Shown here piece by piece: positions 22,991 through 33,479 of a stretch of DNA of 64,000 bases; the first letter of the stretch is position 1; each line of letters begins with the position of its first letter. Origin of the DNA: Enchytraeus crypticus (taxonomy: Eukaryota > Annelida > Clitellata > Enchytraeida > Enchytraeidae); assembly GCA_905160935.1 (NCBI GenBank), contig CAJHZI010000448.1:651501-715500 (forward strand), in the 5' to 3' direction. Below the pieces are notes generated by a model. That model made no database searches and was not told where the DNA came from. It saw only the letters and a program-made list of their open reading frames with translations. The translations under genes and the position numbers were made by a program.

Positions 22991-23429
22991 CTGTTGCTCG
23001 TTTTGCAGCATTCATAGTTTCGACTTCCATATTTCCATCGTGGGGGAAATCCCATCGGGATAAATCGGAATACTGAAGCTGTTTTACCTTCAAAAATCTT
23101 CGATCTTGATCAAGATCTTGATCCTCCATCCATTTTTGTAGCACATCAGACTCATAAATTCCCCGAGTGACGTCATTTTCATCCTTTTGTGGTTGCTTTT
23201 TCTTTCCGGAAAAATCAATTAAGTTATCTTTTCTCTCTAATACATCATCGTCTTCGTCTCCGGATAAAGTGTAATCGAGTGAATCATATTCCGAAGAAGG
23301 ACTTGAAAATGATGCGATCCATACTGGAGTATCCTTGTTAGTCCGCAGTGCATTTACGTTTGAAGTAATAATGACGTCATAAGTTAATAGGAAAGCAATT
23401 AAAGTCACGTGGACTGCTCGAGAAGGCAT
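22991..23429 (-). CDS. Candidate amidated neuropeptide precursor, exon 1 (signal peptide and pro-region)
   Basis: A 3' splice site (ttttatatctattacag) ends at 23455. The exon continues 25 nt to ATG at 23429 (A at -3). Residues 1-27 form a signal peptide: MPSRAVHV, hydrophobic TLIAFLLTYDVII, then SNVNA. The mature chain is acidic and cysteine-free, with basic sites at ERKDN, SGKKKQ, DQDRRF and NAAKRATG. The first two bracket DNLIDFS-Gly, itself a possible amidated heptapeptide. The exon appears to end in AACAG|GTTGGT at 22991, phase 1; read past this, the frame stops after six codons. Exon 2 at 12616-12240 completes the protein (271 residues in all) and puts an amidation-type peptide straight after AAKR. 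DLSRW distantly recalls the insect IDLSRF peptide, probably by chance. Small dispersed exons and a secreted precursor fit a neuropeptide or peptide-hormone gene. Secretion is well supported; identity is unknown. Confidence 0.75.
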
Positions 23430-23454
23430 TCTAACCTTCACGGGCTGTATTTTC

Positions 23455-24270
23455 CTGTAATAGATATAAAAGCAGCAACATTAATTAATCATTCACAAAA
23501 TGATTACATTCGATAGTTGTAGTTTACAATCTTAATACATTTTGCGTTAAATATTTCCCGTTGCAAGACATTCTACTATTACAGCTCGTGAAGGTTCAAT
23601 TTCTTACTCTCCGTCAGACTCTTCTACGGTTTCAGAAATTAAATATGTCATCGAGCAGGGGTTTAAGAGATGTTGTTCCTTTGTCCAACTAGTATCGAAG
23701 ATACTTCAAACTAGCAATACTGCTTTTCACTCTGTGTTATTTACCAGTACATTTCACGCTGTTGTATATCGTAGAAGTTACTTAATGTAATTATTATTAT
23801 TGTGGCACGCTAACGTAATCTTCTATAGTGCTATATTGTCTTAATTTTAATTAATACATATGCATGCAAAATAATATGTGTGGCATGATATACCATGCGA
23901 GAAGTCAAGTTGTATAGTATTTCAGTGTTAGCGTAGGAAAGAAAAAAATTAGTCTTATTGAAAAATCTAGAAGTTTTATAATAATTTTATTCATAAAAGT
24001 CCTATCGTTCTGAATAAATAGATCGCGGTGACTGATTCAATAGTTTAGGAAAGTGCGAAAGTAAGAACATTACTCCAGGCGAATTTAGGATAGAATGAAG
24101 AGAAGCGGGGGAGTAACAGCACCTGAATTGCATATTTTTAGCTAAATTGCAACCTTACTGGCTTTTAAAGTAGTTATTTTTCAAATATTCCAATTGGTCT
24201 ACTCTCTAAAATACAATAAAAGCTACATGTATTTACGTTTGGTTCTTCACTTGAATGGTACGTAAAGGAC
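23455..24270. other. Upstream intron of the neuropeptide candidate
   Basis: The acceptor at 23455 implies a 5' untranslated exon further right on the minus strand. I could not locate it or a promoter. No repeats are recognised here. Confidence 0.4.
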
Positions 24271-24271
24271 T

Positions 24272-24412
24272 GGCTGGAGCCTGTAGCAATTTCGGTAGGA
24301 TATTCGCGCTTGGATCAGTGTGTGCAGGGTTCAAATCCTGGGCTCGCCCGTCACTGATATCGCATTCGAGTGAGGAAACTGACGTTAACATTATCAATTC
24401 AACTTTACCAAT
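24272..24412 (+). repeat. SINE-A copy
   Basis: ggctggagcctgtagcaatttcgg head, ggttcaaatcctggg B box, gtcactgatatcgc tail. Confidence 0.88.
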
Positions 24413-24464
24413 TTATAAGTATTAACTAGAAATTAGCTATATAATTGCAAACTAATAATTATAA

Positions 24465-24640
24465 TTTTGAGGTGAATTGAATCCTCGTGGGTTCGAATCC
24501 CAGCTGCGCTGATCTGAGAATAAAATCTCGGACATTCACTGGATTGATGATACGGAAAATGGTCTAAATTGCCTAATGGTTTAAACATATGGTATTAAAA
24601 GTGATAAATATCAGCATAGTTGATCATCTCATTATAAGGC
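24465..24640 (+). repeat. SINE-B, most complete copy
   Basis: gtgggttcgaatcccagc (B box), ataaaatctcggacattcac, ggtctaaattgcctaatgg, aaaagtgataaatatcagc. It is uninterrupted and serves as reference for the split copy at 12.7 kb. Confidence 0.85.
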
Positions 24641-26035
24641 GTTTTTACTTTAATTGCAGACAGTTCTGCATCATCTGAACGCACCTACTGTACATAGGCA
24701 ATACAATGCATTACATTACATTACATCACAATTCGAAACAGTACAATACAATAAATTACAATACAATACAATACTTTGAAGATTTAACGTAAGGTTCCTG
24801 AGACGAGGGTGATGTTCGGGACGTCTCAAACGGAACGTACAACTACAAACAGTTCTACATCAGCAAAGCGCACAAGTAAATGCATAGACTTAAGAGAAGG
24901 CTCATAGTATTTTAGGCCCATCACTGACAAGTGAAAGAATTAAGTTTAAACGTACCTGATCAGTGACTTTTTGTCCTTAGCAGAACATCATAAAAAGGAT
25001 TCAGCTCTAGGGTACGTACTGCTCGATTTCTTTGAAAACGTTACAGATACATCTGAAGCTCTGGCAGTATATGAAATGAAAAGAAAAACAAAAAAAATTA
25101 TTATCAAAATTAGCAATACTAACACTCGTGACTAAAAGCAAACTTTTATTAAGTAACAATTAGAAAATCCAAATATTTCGCCAGTGTTCTTTCAGACAGA
25201 AATCCGAAATATTCATGTATAGTCCTACTTCTTCTCCTTGAGTATCAACCGACTCAATGAGAAGTAATTTAAAGACGTTTCACTTCTTAGAAAGTCTAAC
25301 GTAGCTAAGCTGGTCTCCTTTTAACTCTCAGTATCTACATTGGTCACAAACACTTGCATTATTTGATGGTAGTATCCAAATTCATACTTTCGAAAACTCA
25401 TAAAATAATTAAATTGATTTAAAAGAGCCCGACTTAAGCTAATTCTCATATTAGTAATTTTAGATTAGTATTTTTATAATTTTAGTAATTTAGTTGTTTT
25501 TTTTCTACGAGTATTGCGGCAAATTTCTACATGTACATCTGTTAACTAGCCAAGTTTGAGAAATAATCCAATAGCAGGTCATGATCCGTACTATTTTCAA
25601 TTATATCTGCTGTTTTATTGCATATGAGAACTAAATTAATGAGTTAAATAGATTCAAAGTTATAAATAAAGTTTAAATAGGTTTTAATATGGTTAAAGCA
25701 ATAAATATTATAAAATGAATCAAATAAACAGCTGCTATAAGTTAGAACACAAATGACGGAGAATGAATCTGACTACGGATTAGTTCTAAAGATTTCCATC
25801 TTGAAATTTTCAAAATAAAAATCAGTTTATTTTATCCTGATCACTTACAAAGTAACGCATCCAGAAACATATGATGAAAGGAGAAGATGCATCTGTAGTC
25901 ATAAACGCTGCTATAATGTATCGTTTAACGCCTGCTGTAGCGAAGTCTTAATGCATTTATACTGCCGAGATTGGCACACTAAATTAAATAATACTGATAT
26001 TTTAAAATAAAATATTTCTTGGTTCATACTAGGAC

Positions 26036-26037
<2 letters not shown>
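24641..26037. other. No gene seen
   Basis: A caatac-type pentanucleotide run at 24700-24775 leads into a decayed element-D end (aagatttaacgtaaggttcc, 24775-24832). The remainder is AT-rich without recognisable features. Confidence 0.45.
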
Positions 26038-26071
<34 letters not shown>

Positions 26072-26245
26072 TTTATATTTTAAGTTCAAAAACAACCATT
26101 TGGAATTTAAAGATAACGTTAAAACAAATTATTTTAACGAATTATAATGCAGTCAAAATCGCGTGAAATGTCAGCCTTAAAGTATTAATACTAATAATAT
26201 TAATAACAATAATAATAATAGTAATAATAATAATAATAATAATAA
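26038..26245. repeat. (TAA)n tracts 5' of the LINE end
   Basis: Two (taa)n blocks, 26038-26070 and about 26190-26245. The second directly abuts the coding remnant. Confidence 0.9.
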
Positions 26246-26850
26246 TGTCTCGCCATCACAATTTAAATGACTTAATATGGCGAGCACTTTCAAGAGCAGG
26301 CATCCCTTCCTCTAAGGAAACAAGTGGGTTGTCCAGATCAGACGGCAAGCGCCCGGACGGCCTGACTTTAGTGCCCTGGTGCAACGGTAAATATGCCGTA
26401 TGGGACGTCACGGTCATTGATAATATGGCAAACTCCTACCTGAATACGACTTCAGTCACAGCCGGTGGAGCTGCTGTTCATGCCGCATCTAGGAAATTGG
26501 ATAAATATCATGATCTGTCCTTAGGATATTAAGTTGTTCGGGTTGCCATTGAAACCATGGGCCCGATGAATCCCGAAGGAGTTGACTTTATTAATGGCAT
26601 AGTCAGACTTATTGCAGAGCAAACCGGCGATAAGCGAGAGACATCATTTCTTTGGCAAAGGCTTTACATGACTTTGCTAAGATTTAATGCAGTCTGCTTC
26701 AACAATTCTTTGAAGCCGATTGATGATCTCGAGTAGCCGGGCGGCGATTCAGCACGTATTGCTTGAATTCTTTTATCAAACCCCAGGTTCTTTACACCGG
26801 GATTATAAAATAATAATAACAATAATAATAATAATAATAATAATAAGGCA
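26245..26850 (+). mobile_element. LINE C-terminal endonuclease-like region, ending in (TAA)n
   Basis: The frame reads MSRHHNLNDLIWRAL, then DGKRPDGLTLVPW, KYAVWDVTVID, SRKLDKYHDLSLGY. After one stop it continues RVAIETMGPMNPEG and SFLWQRLYMTLLRFNAVC. The RPD...WDVTV.D...K..KY spacing fits a restriction-like (PD-(D/E)XK) endonuclease, as at the C-terminus of R2/R4/Dong-class LINEs. The 3' end is ttctttacaccgggattat + (aataat)n, and (TAA)n also lies on the 5' side. That agrees with Dong-type elements, known to insert in TAA repeats. 5'-truncated and dead. The family call is an inference from motif spacing. Confidence 0.7.
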
Positions 26851-27095
26851 GGAGAACAAGTGCTATTACAGGCGACCAAACGAAAAAGCCTTCTCCGACA
26901 GCGCCTGTCCATTGCACTCCAGCGCTTTAATAATGCTGTCTGCGTTCGTGGCATAATGGCGAAGGCGGCCTCCCAGAGTGGAGAGGAATTATGTTAAACA
27001 TTTCTTTTTAATTTTTCTTTTAATTAAATAAAATCCTTCTTTTATTACATTTTAGGGCCCTAAACAGCCTTGGGCAATAAAATCATCATCATAAG
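26851..27095 (+). mobile_element. Second, related LINE 3' end
   Basis: One frame reads SLLRQRLSIALQRFNNAVCV, which aligns with SFLWQRLYMTLLRFNAVC of the neighbouring element at the same protein position. It ends at TAA near 26997, followed by a short AT-rich 3' region and an atcatcatcataag tail. Two related LINE ends thus lie head to tail with (TAA)n at the junction. Confidence 0.65.
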
Positions 27096-27149
27096 AATAC
27101 AAATTAGAATATTTATGAGAATACTAATAAAAATAAAACTAATTAATTA

Positions 27150-28330
27150 ATTAATGCTTGAAAATGCTGAAATAGAAGAAAATTATATGGAAGTCTAGAA
27201 ATAGAATTACAACAAAGAACAAACAATAATTGTAAATGGAAAAATATGGACAACATCGTAAAGGATACTGGAATTGAAGTTTTAGGATTAAATAATTTAA
27301 AAAAATCTTAAAACAATAGTGAAGTTACAAAACTATCTAAGCAATGAAAGGAGATAGGAATAAGGATTCAAAAGGAAAAAAATTTAAAAGGATAGTAATA
27401 AATAAAGCAATTAATAGGATTAGAGGATTATACCGACTTCGCAACTGGCTGGAGCCAGTGGCGAAGTCGGTAAGTTACTCGACCGCGGATCAGTAGGTGC
27501 GGGTTCAAATCCTGGACTCGCCCGTCACTGACATCGCTTTCGAGTGAGGAAACTGACGTTAACCTTAGCTTTACCAGCTTTTCTTATGAGGAAATGAAAG
27601 ATAGAATTAAAGAAGAAGTATAAATAGGAAATAAAACAAGTAGAAACATTAATTCCAACTAAAAGTGAATTAAATTTTTTTCTAATAGTGAGAAATATAA
27701 ATAAAAGTTAACCAAAAGAGAAAATATTGCTAAAGGAAAATGAGTGAGTAATTGCAAGTAAGGAAGAGGTAGCTACGGCTTACAGAGCATTTCAAAGATA
27801 GATTTAATAGACCAATGCAAAAAATGCAAAACATAAAAAATTAAGGCAAAAGGATATTCCTCTCGGTGAACATGAAATTGAGAATGCAATATAAAAAACC
27901 CTAAAAAACAGGATTTTAGGATTAGATGGAATGTCAGCAAAAGATGCAAAACATTGCCTTAAATTGATTTACAAAATCATTGCAAGTTTGTTTAATAAAT
28001 TAGCTGAAGGTGAAGAAAAGAGAAAACATCAACATAAGGATTACTAATACCACTACAAAAGCCGGGAAAACAGAAAGGAAAAACAGAAAATCTTAGACCA
28101 ACAATAGTATTAAACATTTTCATGATAATTTTATGTATCATAATGTTCAACAGACTGTAGGAGGAAATTGATTAAAAAAAATAGTCAGGCAACTCATAGA
28201 AGATGTAGAAGTACAACAAAGAATGTGTGGTTTTTTTAAATTACTAACTAAAAAACTTTTAGAGAAAAATATAGAAATAGAAATGTTACTTAACCATATG
28301 AATAAAGATTTTAACTGTATTAACTGTTAA
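27150..28330 (+). mobile_element. LINE reverse-transcriptase remnant, third lineage, carrying SINE-A
   Basis: Around 28045-28120 the frame reads IPLQKPGKQKGKTENLRP + TIVLNI, a non-LTR RT block ('PKPGK...LRPI.LLN'). Upstream pieces such as LDGMSAKDAK precede it. Many stops. SINE-A at 27448-27583 interrupts it. The clade is not identified. Confidence 0.65.
27448..27583 (+). repeat. SINE-A, near-consensus copy inside a LINE
   Basis: ggctggagccagtggcgaag head, accgcggatcagt, ggttcaaatcctgg B box, accagctttt end. One of the best preserved copies. Confidence 0.92.
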
Positions 28331-29317
28331 ATATTACTAGAAACAAATACTAAAAGAGGATAAATGACATAGTATAAAGAAGACGTATAAATAGTGTAAA
28401 GGTTAATATATATGCTATTATATCTACAGTATATATATATGTATATATATATTTAATAAATATAGGCCTATATATACATATATATAAAAGCCCCAATAAA
28501 AACATGTATATATCGGGGAATATATATACATGTGAATATATTTATATACTGTACATATACGATTTTTCAATCTTTTTCCTGTTCGAGAGTCAAAAGGCCT
28601 CAAGGATGGCAGGTTTATGTTCATTCATCACGGTTGGCAGTTGGCACAAACTAATATCGACTTGAGTGAATGAATATTCATAGCTTGAATTACTAGTGAG
28701 AATATTTAATATTTTGGGTCAAAAACATACAGCGTACATATATCACTTCCTCATATTTTAACTCTTTGCTCTGAGTAGCAGAACCTGGTTTAAGCGAAAA
28801 CCTGGCTTAAAAGTTGTGTTCTAGATGCAGATTTTTCGTAATGCAAGCAGAAAGTAGCATGAATAGAAGCAAGCAGAAAAGCTGATTAAGCTAAAATCCA
28901 CATAGGTAAAAAATTAAACTCCCAACACTTTGAAATCATCAGGGTGATAAAGTGTTTAATTTGGTATCTACCTTAATTGCAGAACTGCAATCAGGTTTAC
29001 TCATATGTGCATGAAACCAATAAAATGGTCAAACAATAACAACGTAAGAAGTAAACTTACTAAAGAATGGAAAGCTATAAACGCGGTTTTAACACTTAAG
29101 ACTTTTATGTACCTTTTAGATGAAGAGTGATTCTTTATTAAGATTGTTGAGAGCTTTTAACGATTTCTTCTGAAAGTCTAACATTGGAGACAATAAGTGA
29201 GTCGATGTATTCTGAATTTGTAAATAGTTCAGAAAAAGAATGATATATGAATTGTCACGGCAAATCAGAAATCACAATTTAGTCGTAAATAGGCTTACAG
29301 ATTTACTACTCACTCAC
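28331..29317. other. No gene seen
   Basis: TA/ATGT-rich tract at 28400-28565, then unassigned AT-rich sequence. Confidence 0.45.
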
Positions 29318-29432
29318 TCGCTCTAGTGCACTGCCAAGCGGCAAGTCCAAGGTACATATTCCTACTCACATGCTCCTTAATTAAAATAATATTCATTTCC
29401 ATGGTGTTTGTGACACGAAGAATAGACCAACC
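29318..29432 (-). repeat. Repeat C fragment, internally deleted
   Basis: agtgcactgccaagcggcaag tail joined within 90 bp to the C head (gtgacacgaagaatagacc). The middle is missing. Confidence 0.55.
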
Positions 29433-29499
29433 GTTTACTAAACATGTCTTTAGAGACGGCTAATCAAGATAGATAGATATAAGGTAATATTTTTATTTT

Positions 29500-30045
29500 T
29501 CAGCAAAGACACAAAGTGCATATGCGACATACAATGCCTCAACAGCAATTCCTACATTTATCGCGATAAAAATTGATCGTCAGTGAAGATACAGAGTATC
29601 TTATCTAGCTGCCTACCATGATAATTATGATACTTACAGTTCTTAATAAAGCTAGTATTAGTTCATAGTTCATAATACATACAAAGTTGAACTTATAATC
29701 TACATGTATATGCAGAGCTAAATGACTAATAAAAATAAAATAAAAATGAAAACACTGTGAAACTTACATAACTTTGATCATGCAAATTAGCAATACCACT
29801 CATCAAACAGGCAGACTTTATACCTCTTAGGAAACTCTTTATAGAGTTTGCATTGCGTATGTCAGACGATAATAGGTTCCAGTTAGAGTCACAGTGAAAA
29901 GCATAAGATTTGAAAAATTCATTGGTAGTTCTTGCATATAAATACTTAGTAGTGGAGAGTCTAGTATGATATAAACTATGTGAGTGATTATGCATATTAT
30001 CAATGAAAATATCCCTAGTGGTACTTGACACAGATAAATTCATAA
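29500..30045 (-). mobile_element. LINE 3' end with C-terminal RT region and 3' UTR
   Basis: A 105-codon minus-strand frame (30043-29726) contains LYHTRLSTTKYLYART, SYAFHCDSNWNLLSSDIRN and SIKSFLRGIKS, the 'TR...WN.LP..IRN..S...F' end of CR1/Jockey-type RT proteins. The following 3' UTR segment (ggtaggcagctag, gatactctgtatctt, actgacgatc) matches the end of the 34.7-35.9 kb LINE, so both belong to one family. Confidence 0.8.
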
Positions 30046-30086
30046 AATTCTGACATTTACAGATTAAATAGCTAGTTTATATAATT

Positions 30087-30440
30087 GGTGAACAGGTGAC
30101 TGAAAACTGAGGAAGAAAATTGAAAACCACTTCAGAAACCATATTTTCCTAAGAATAAGACATAGATAAGGTATACATGTAGATTTGTTATAGTCTTTTG
30201 TGGAGAAATCATTAATCTATGGAGTGCTTTTTATGGAGAGTATTGCAGAATTTGAATATTAAAAAAGCTAAAGCTAAGGTCAACATCAGTTTCCTCACTC
30301 TAAAGCGATGTCAGTGACGGGCGAGGCCAGGATTTAACCCCGCACATATTGATCCGAGGTCTAAGGTCTAATATCTTATCGACATCGCCACTGCTCCACC
30401 CATTAATATATTCATAGGACCTACAACTTGGATGAACACG
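30087..30440 (+). repeat. Repeat C copy split by SINE-A
   Basis: aactgaggaagaaaattgaaaaccac, ggagtgctttttatggag, gaatttgaatatt, then after the SINE aatatattcataggacc and acaacttgg. The order is continuous in the 42.2-kb copy. Confidence 0.75.
30262..30408 (-). repeat. SINE-A nested in repeat C
   Basis: Minus strand: head near 30405, B-box complement atttaaccccgcac, tail gctaaagctaaggtc. Confidence 0.85.
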
Positions 30441-31019
30441 AGAGAGAGGGATAGAGAGAGATAGAGATTCATCAAAGAATAAATATTCCGACTTTTTCAC
30501 CCAATGGCTCATACCACTGACTAATGCTAGATGTAATTCTGGAACTCATTCTAATAGCCTGACGCTTTTTAATATTCTTGTACTGTAGTTTCACGTTATA
30601 AAACAGAAGTTTTTAAAATTTCCGCAAGACACAAATATTCTTTTTAAACTAATCAACTAAGTATATTACATATTAACTGAAGTAAAGGACATAATGCTTT
30701 TATGTGTAATTTCAGAGAAAATGTAGCATGATTTAAAAAATTCTGTTATATCACATTTTATGCTGGTCGAGCATTCTTATATGGTTTAGTCGTGTAGACG
30801 TAAAGTATCAACCTCACTAAGGCTATTTAAAGTAGAATATGAAGATACAGATTCATACTAAGAGTACGCATACAAGTTATCGCAGAGCACTCCATCGATC
30901 AGTAGAGCTTTCCTCACAAACTCTATCAATTATGACTATATTAAACATAAACTTCATCATATGATGAGAGCCGCATTTAATATTTCAGACAAGTTACAGT
31001 GCAATTAGACAATTACATG
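30441..31019. other. No feature seen
   Basis: AT-rich sequence between two SINE-type repeats. Confidence 0.45.
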
Positions 31020-31295
31020 TTACCCGTGTTGTGTCCGAGTTGTTGAAGAATAGACCAGCCCTAGACTGCACTTGCCGGAAGTGTTGTAAAAGTTATTAAG
31101 AATTAAGATCCAAACCCACGTCAGAAAGGGCATTCAGTAGATGAGCTCCTAGACTCCAGAAATAGCAATAAACTTTTCTAAAACGAATGGAAAAGTGTCC
31201 CACCTCTAGGAAAGAAGTAAAGAAGGTCTAGTCGTATACCAACCCAGGTTAAACTGAGATTCAAGGGAAGATTTCGCAGATGATGATGTTACAGT
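31020..31295 (+). repeat. Repeat E: C-like head with RTE-LINE tail
   Basis: Head gtgttgtgtccgagttg, aatagaccagcc; middle cagaaagggcattcagta; tail ccaggttaaactgagattc and gatgatgatg. The middle recurs at 56628-56895 in the same order. Confidence 0.7.
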
Positions 31296-31424
31296 GCGAT
31301 TAAACAATTAATTCCGTCATCATAATTAGACGTAGAATAAGAATATAAAATAATAAGTAAGCAAGCATATAGTTTTGAAGATCGAACAGTATATCAAGTT
31401 ACGCGTGTAATGCATAATCAGTCT

Positions 31425-31835
31425 CTCTGTCTGGTATTCTGTCAAGTGGCAGGTTCAAGGTAAAACAGAAGTATAAATGTATTCATACTCAGAGTCTGTT
31501 TTAGCACTCCATAGATAAAAAAGCTAACGCTAAACTAATGTTGACGGCAGTTTCCTCACTCGAAAGCGACGTCAGTGACGGGCGAACCCAGAATTTCAAC
31601 CCCGCACATACTGATCCCCGGTAGAATATCTTACCGACATCGCCATTGGCTCCAGCCAGCAAGGTAATTCCTTCACAAAAGGCAATGCCTTATCAATACC
31701 TTATGCAGCCTATGACTAGGGAAGATACGGCTTCAAAGGCGGTTTCAATTGCCTTCCTAAGTTTTTACCTTGTCATCTCTTGCGATACGTGCAATTAACG
31801 GTTGGTCTATTATTCAGTGTCCCAGACACAGCAAG
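31425..31835 (-). repeat. Repeat C copy split by SINE-A
   Basis: Tail side 31425-31517 (aagtggcaggttcaaggt, ctcagagtctgtttt) and head side 31663-31835 (ggcaatgccttatc, tacgtgcaattaacggttgg, gtgtcccagacac) are colinear with uninterrupted copies. Confidence 0.8.
31518..31662 (-). repeat. SINE-A nested in repeat C
   Basis: Minus-strand head ggctggagccaatggcgatg near 31660, tail ttagcgttagctt near 31520. Confidence 0.9.
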
Positions 31836-32699
31836 GGAACAGTTGCTGCGATAAACATTACACAACAGGCCAATACTGTGGAATTATTGAACTTGCAACA
31901 CACTGTGTTACTTAGATAATATCTCTAGAATTATTCTCACTAATTTAGAAGCTATGCCATATCGCCCTATGGCCTCTGATTTCTGCAATTCTTTTGAATA
32001 TTCAGCTTAAATATCACCGAATTGTTGGACGATAGTATAAATTCAGGAGACTTTATGAAATTTCAATAGACTCTACAAAATAAATATCCCGAAATAGTGG
32101 CGAGTGCGTAGGTGCAGAAATGCACGCAATTAATTTGTGACGAATTTTTTGCAAAATGATTTGTAATATAAAGGCAATCTTAGATATTCTAAGATGTAGA
32201 TTAATTGGCCTTCCATCACGCTCTGCAGCGTCCTGGCTTTTATTCATTTCTGACAACTTTAAAGAATTAACTGAGTGCTCTTACTTCATGAAAAAATAAG
32301 AATTTATCTGATTTGGATCAGTTATATCCCGCTGAACAATTATTAACCGTCCGTTATTAAGCTGAAGGTCATACGTTAACAAGGTTCAGAGCTGATTCGG
32401 CCAATGCACTAAAATTGTATAAAGCAGCAAAATAGCTATAGAATATACATGTATATCATGAAATAATAATTATAATCGATCATTAATAGTGATTTCATTA
32501 CACACGCGCATTCATAGCGCGTTCTGCATGAAATCAGTTGATAATTTCTGTGTTCTAGATCAATTGGTCGCTCAGGTTCTAGACTTGCAGAGTTCTATTC
32601 GCTACATCGATTGTGGCTTTACACCACCAGGCTACTTGATTTTTACTGTTCATTAAACGCTACTGTGGCATTTAGCATAGAGCGGCGCTTCATAAATAT
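31836..32699. other. No gene seen
   Basis: A 67-codon frame at 32256-32053 (-) has no recognised domain. Confidence 0.45.
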
Positions 32700-32822
32700 A
32701 TTTAATATTATTAATATAACTATTATTTTGAAAATTATTAATATTATTGTTATTATCATTATCATTATTATTATCATTTTATTTTTATTATTATTATTAT
32801 TATTATGGTTATTATTATTTAT
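32700..32822. repeat. (ATT/ATC)n microsatellite
   Basis: attattatt and atcattatc runs. Confidence 0.9.
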
Positions 32823-33257
32823 ACCCTAATCTATAAAGTACGCTAGCTAGAATTGCTCCCAAAATTTTAAACTTATCACATTAAGAAACTAAGCTTTCAC
32901 AAATGTTGATTCGGGAACTACGCGACACTTGATGAGTGATGTTTTAAATTAATTGAATTGTGTCTTATAAAAAATAGATAAGTTAAAATATTTGCAAATG
33001 TGAATAAGGAAGGGACAGTTTATTAAACGACATAACCCAGTGACCTCTTTAACCAAGAAATATCTAACTCGGCTATCTGTCATTTAACTAACACTAAAGT
33101 TTTTATACCAAAGATTCAGATTGTAAATAATAAAGTAATGAAAGTCTGGCCACTGGGCATTTTATTAGATGCTTGTCGTAATGTTTTTCTTATAAGGGAT
33201 ATCAGATTGTATATTTCCAAGATTTTTTACATATGAAATTTGAAATAGCGCTGTAGG

Positions 33258-33340
33258 TTATGAGATATGTATGGCGTGTTGGTAGCGTACTCGTCTCAGA
33301 GGCAAGAGGCCGCAGCCTGCAGGTCCTAATCTCCAATGAA
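33258..33340 (+). repeat. tRNA-like SINE fragment
   Basis: ggcgtgttggtagcgtactcg resembles an A-box half and gcaggtcctaatctcc a decayed B box. A short poly(A)-like aaaaaaacaataaaaat follows. Confidence 0.4.
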
Positions 33341-33479
33341 CAGTATTAAAAAAAACAATAAAAATATAAATAACAGTAACAGTACAATAACAGTAACAGT
33401 ATTCTAGTGATGTGTGAACTGGTGTTGAATTTATATTAAGGATATGCAGTTAGTAACACTTTTAAGATATGAATTATTT

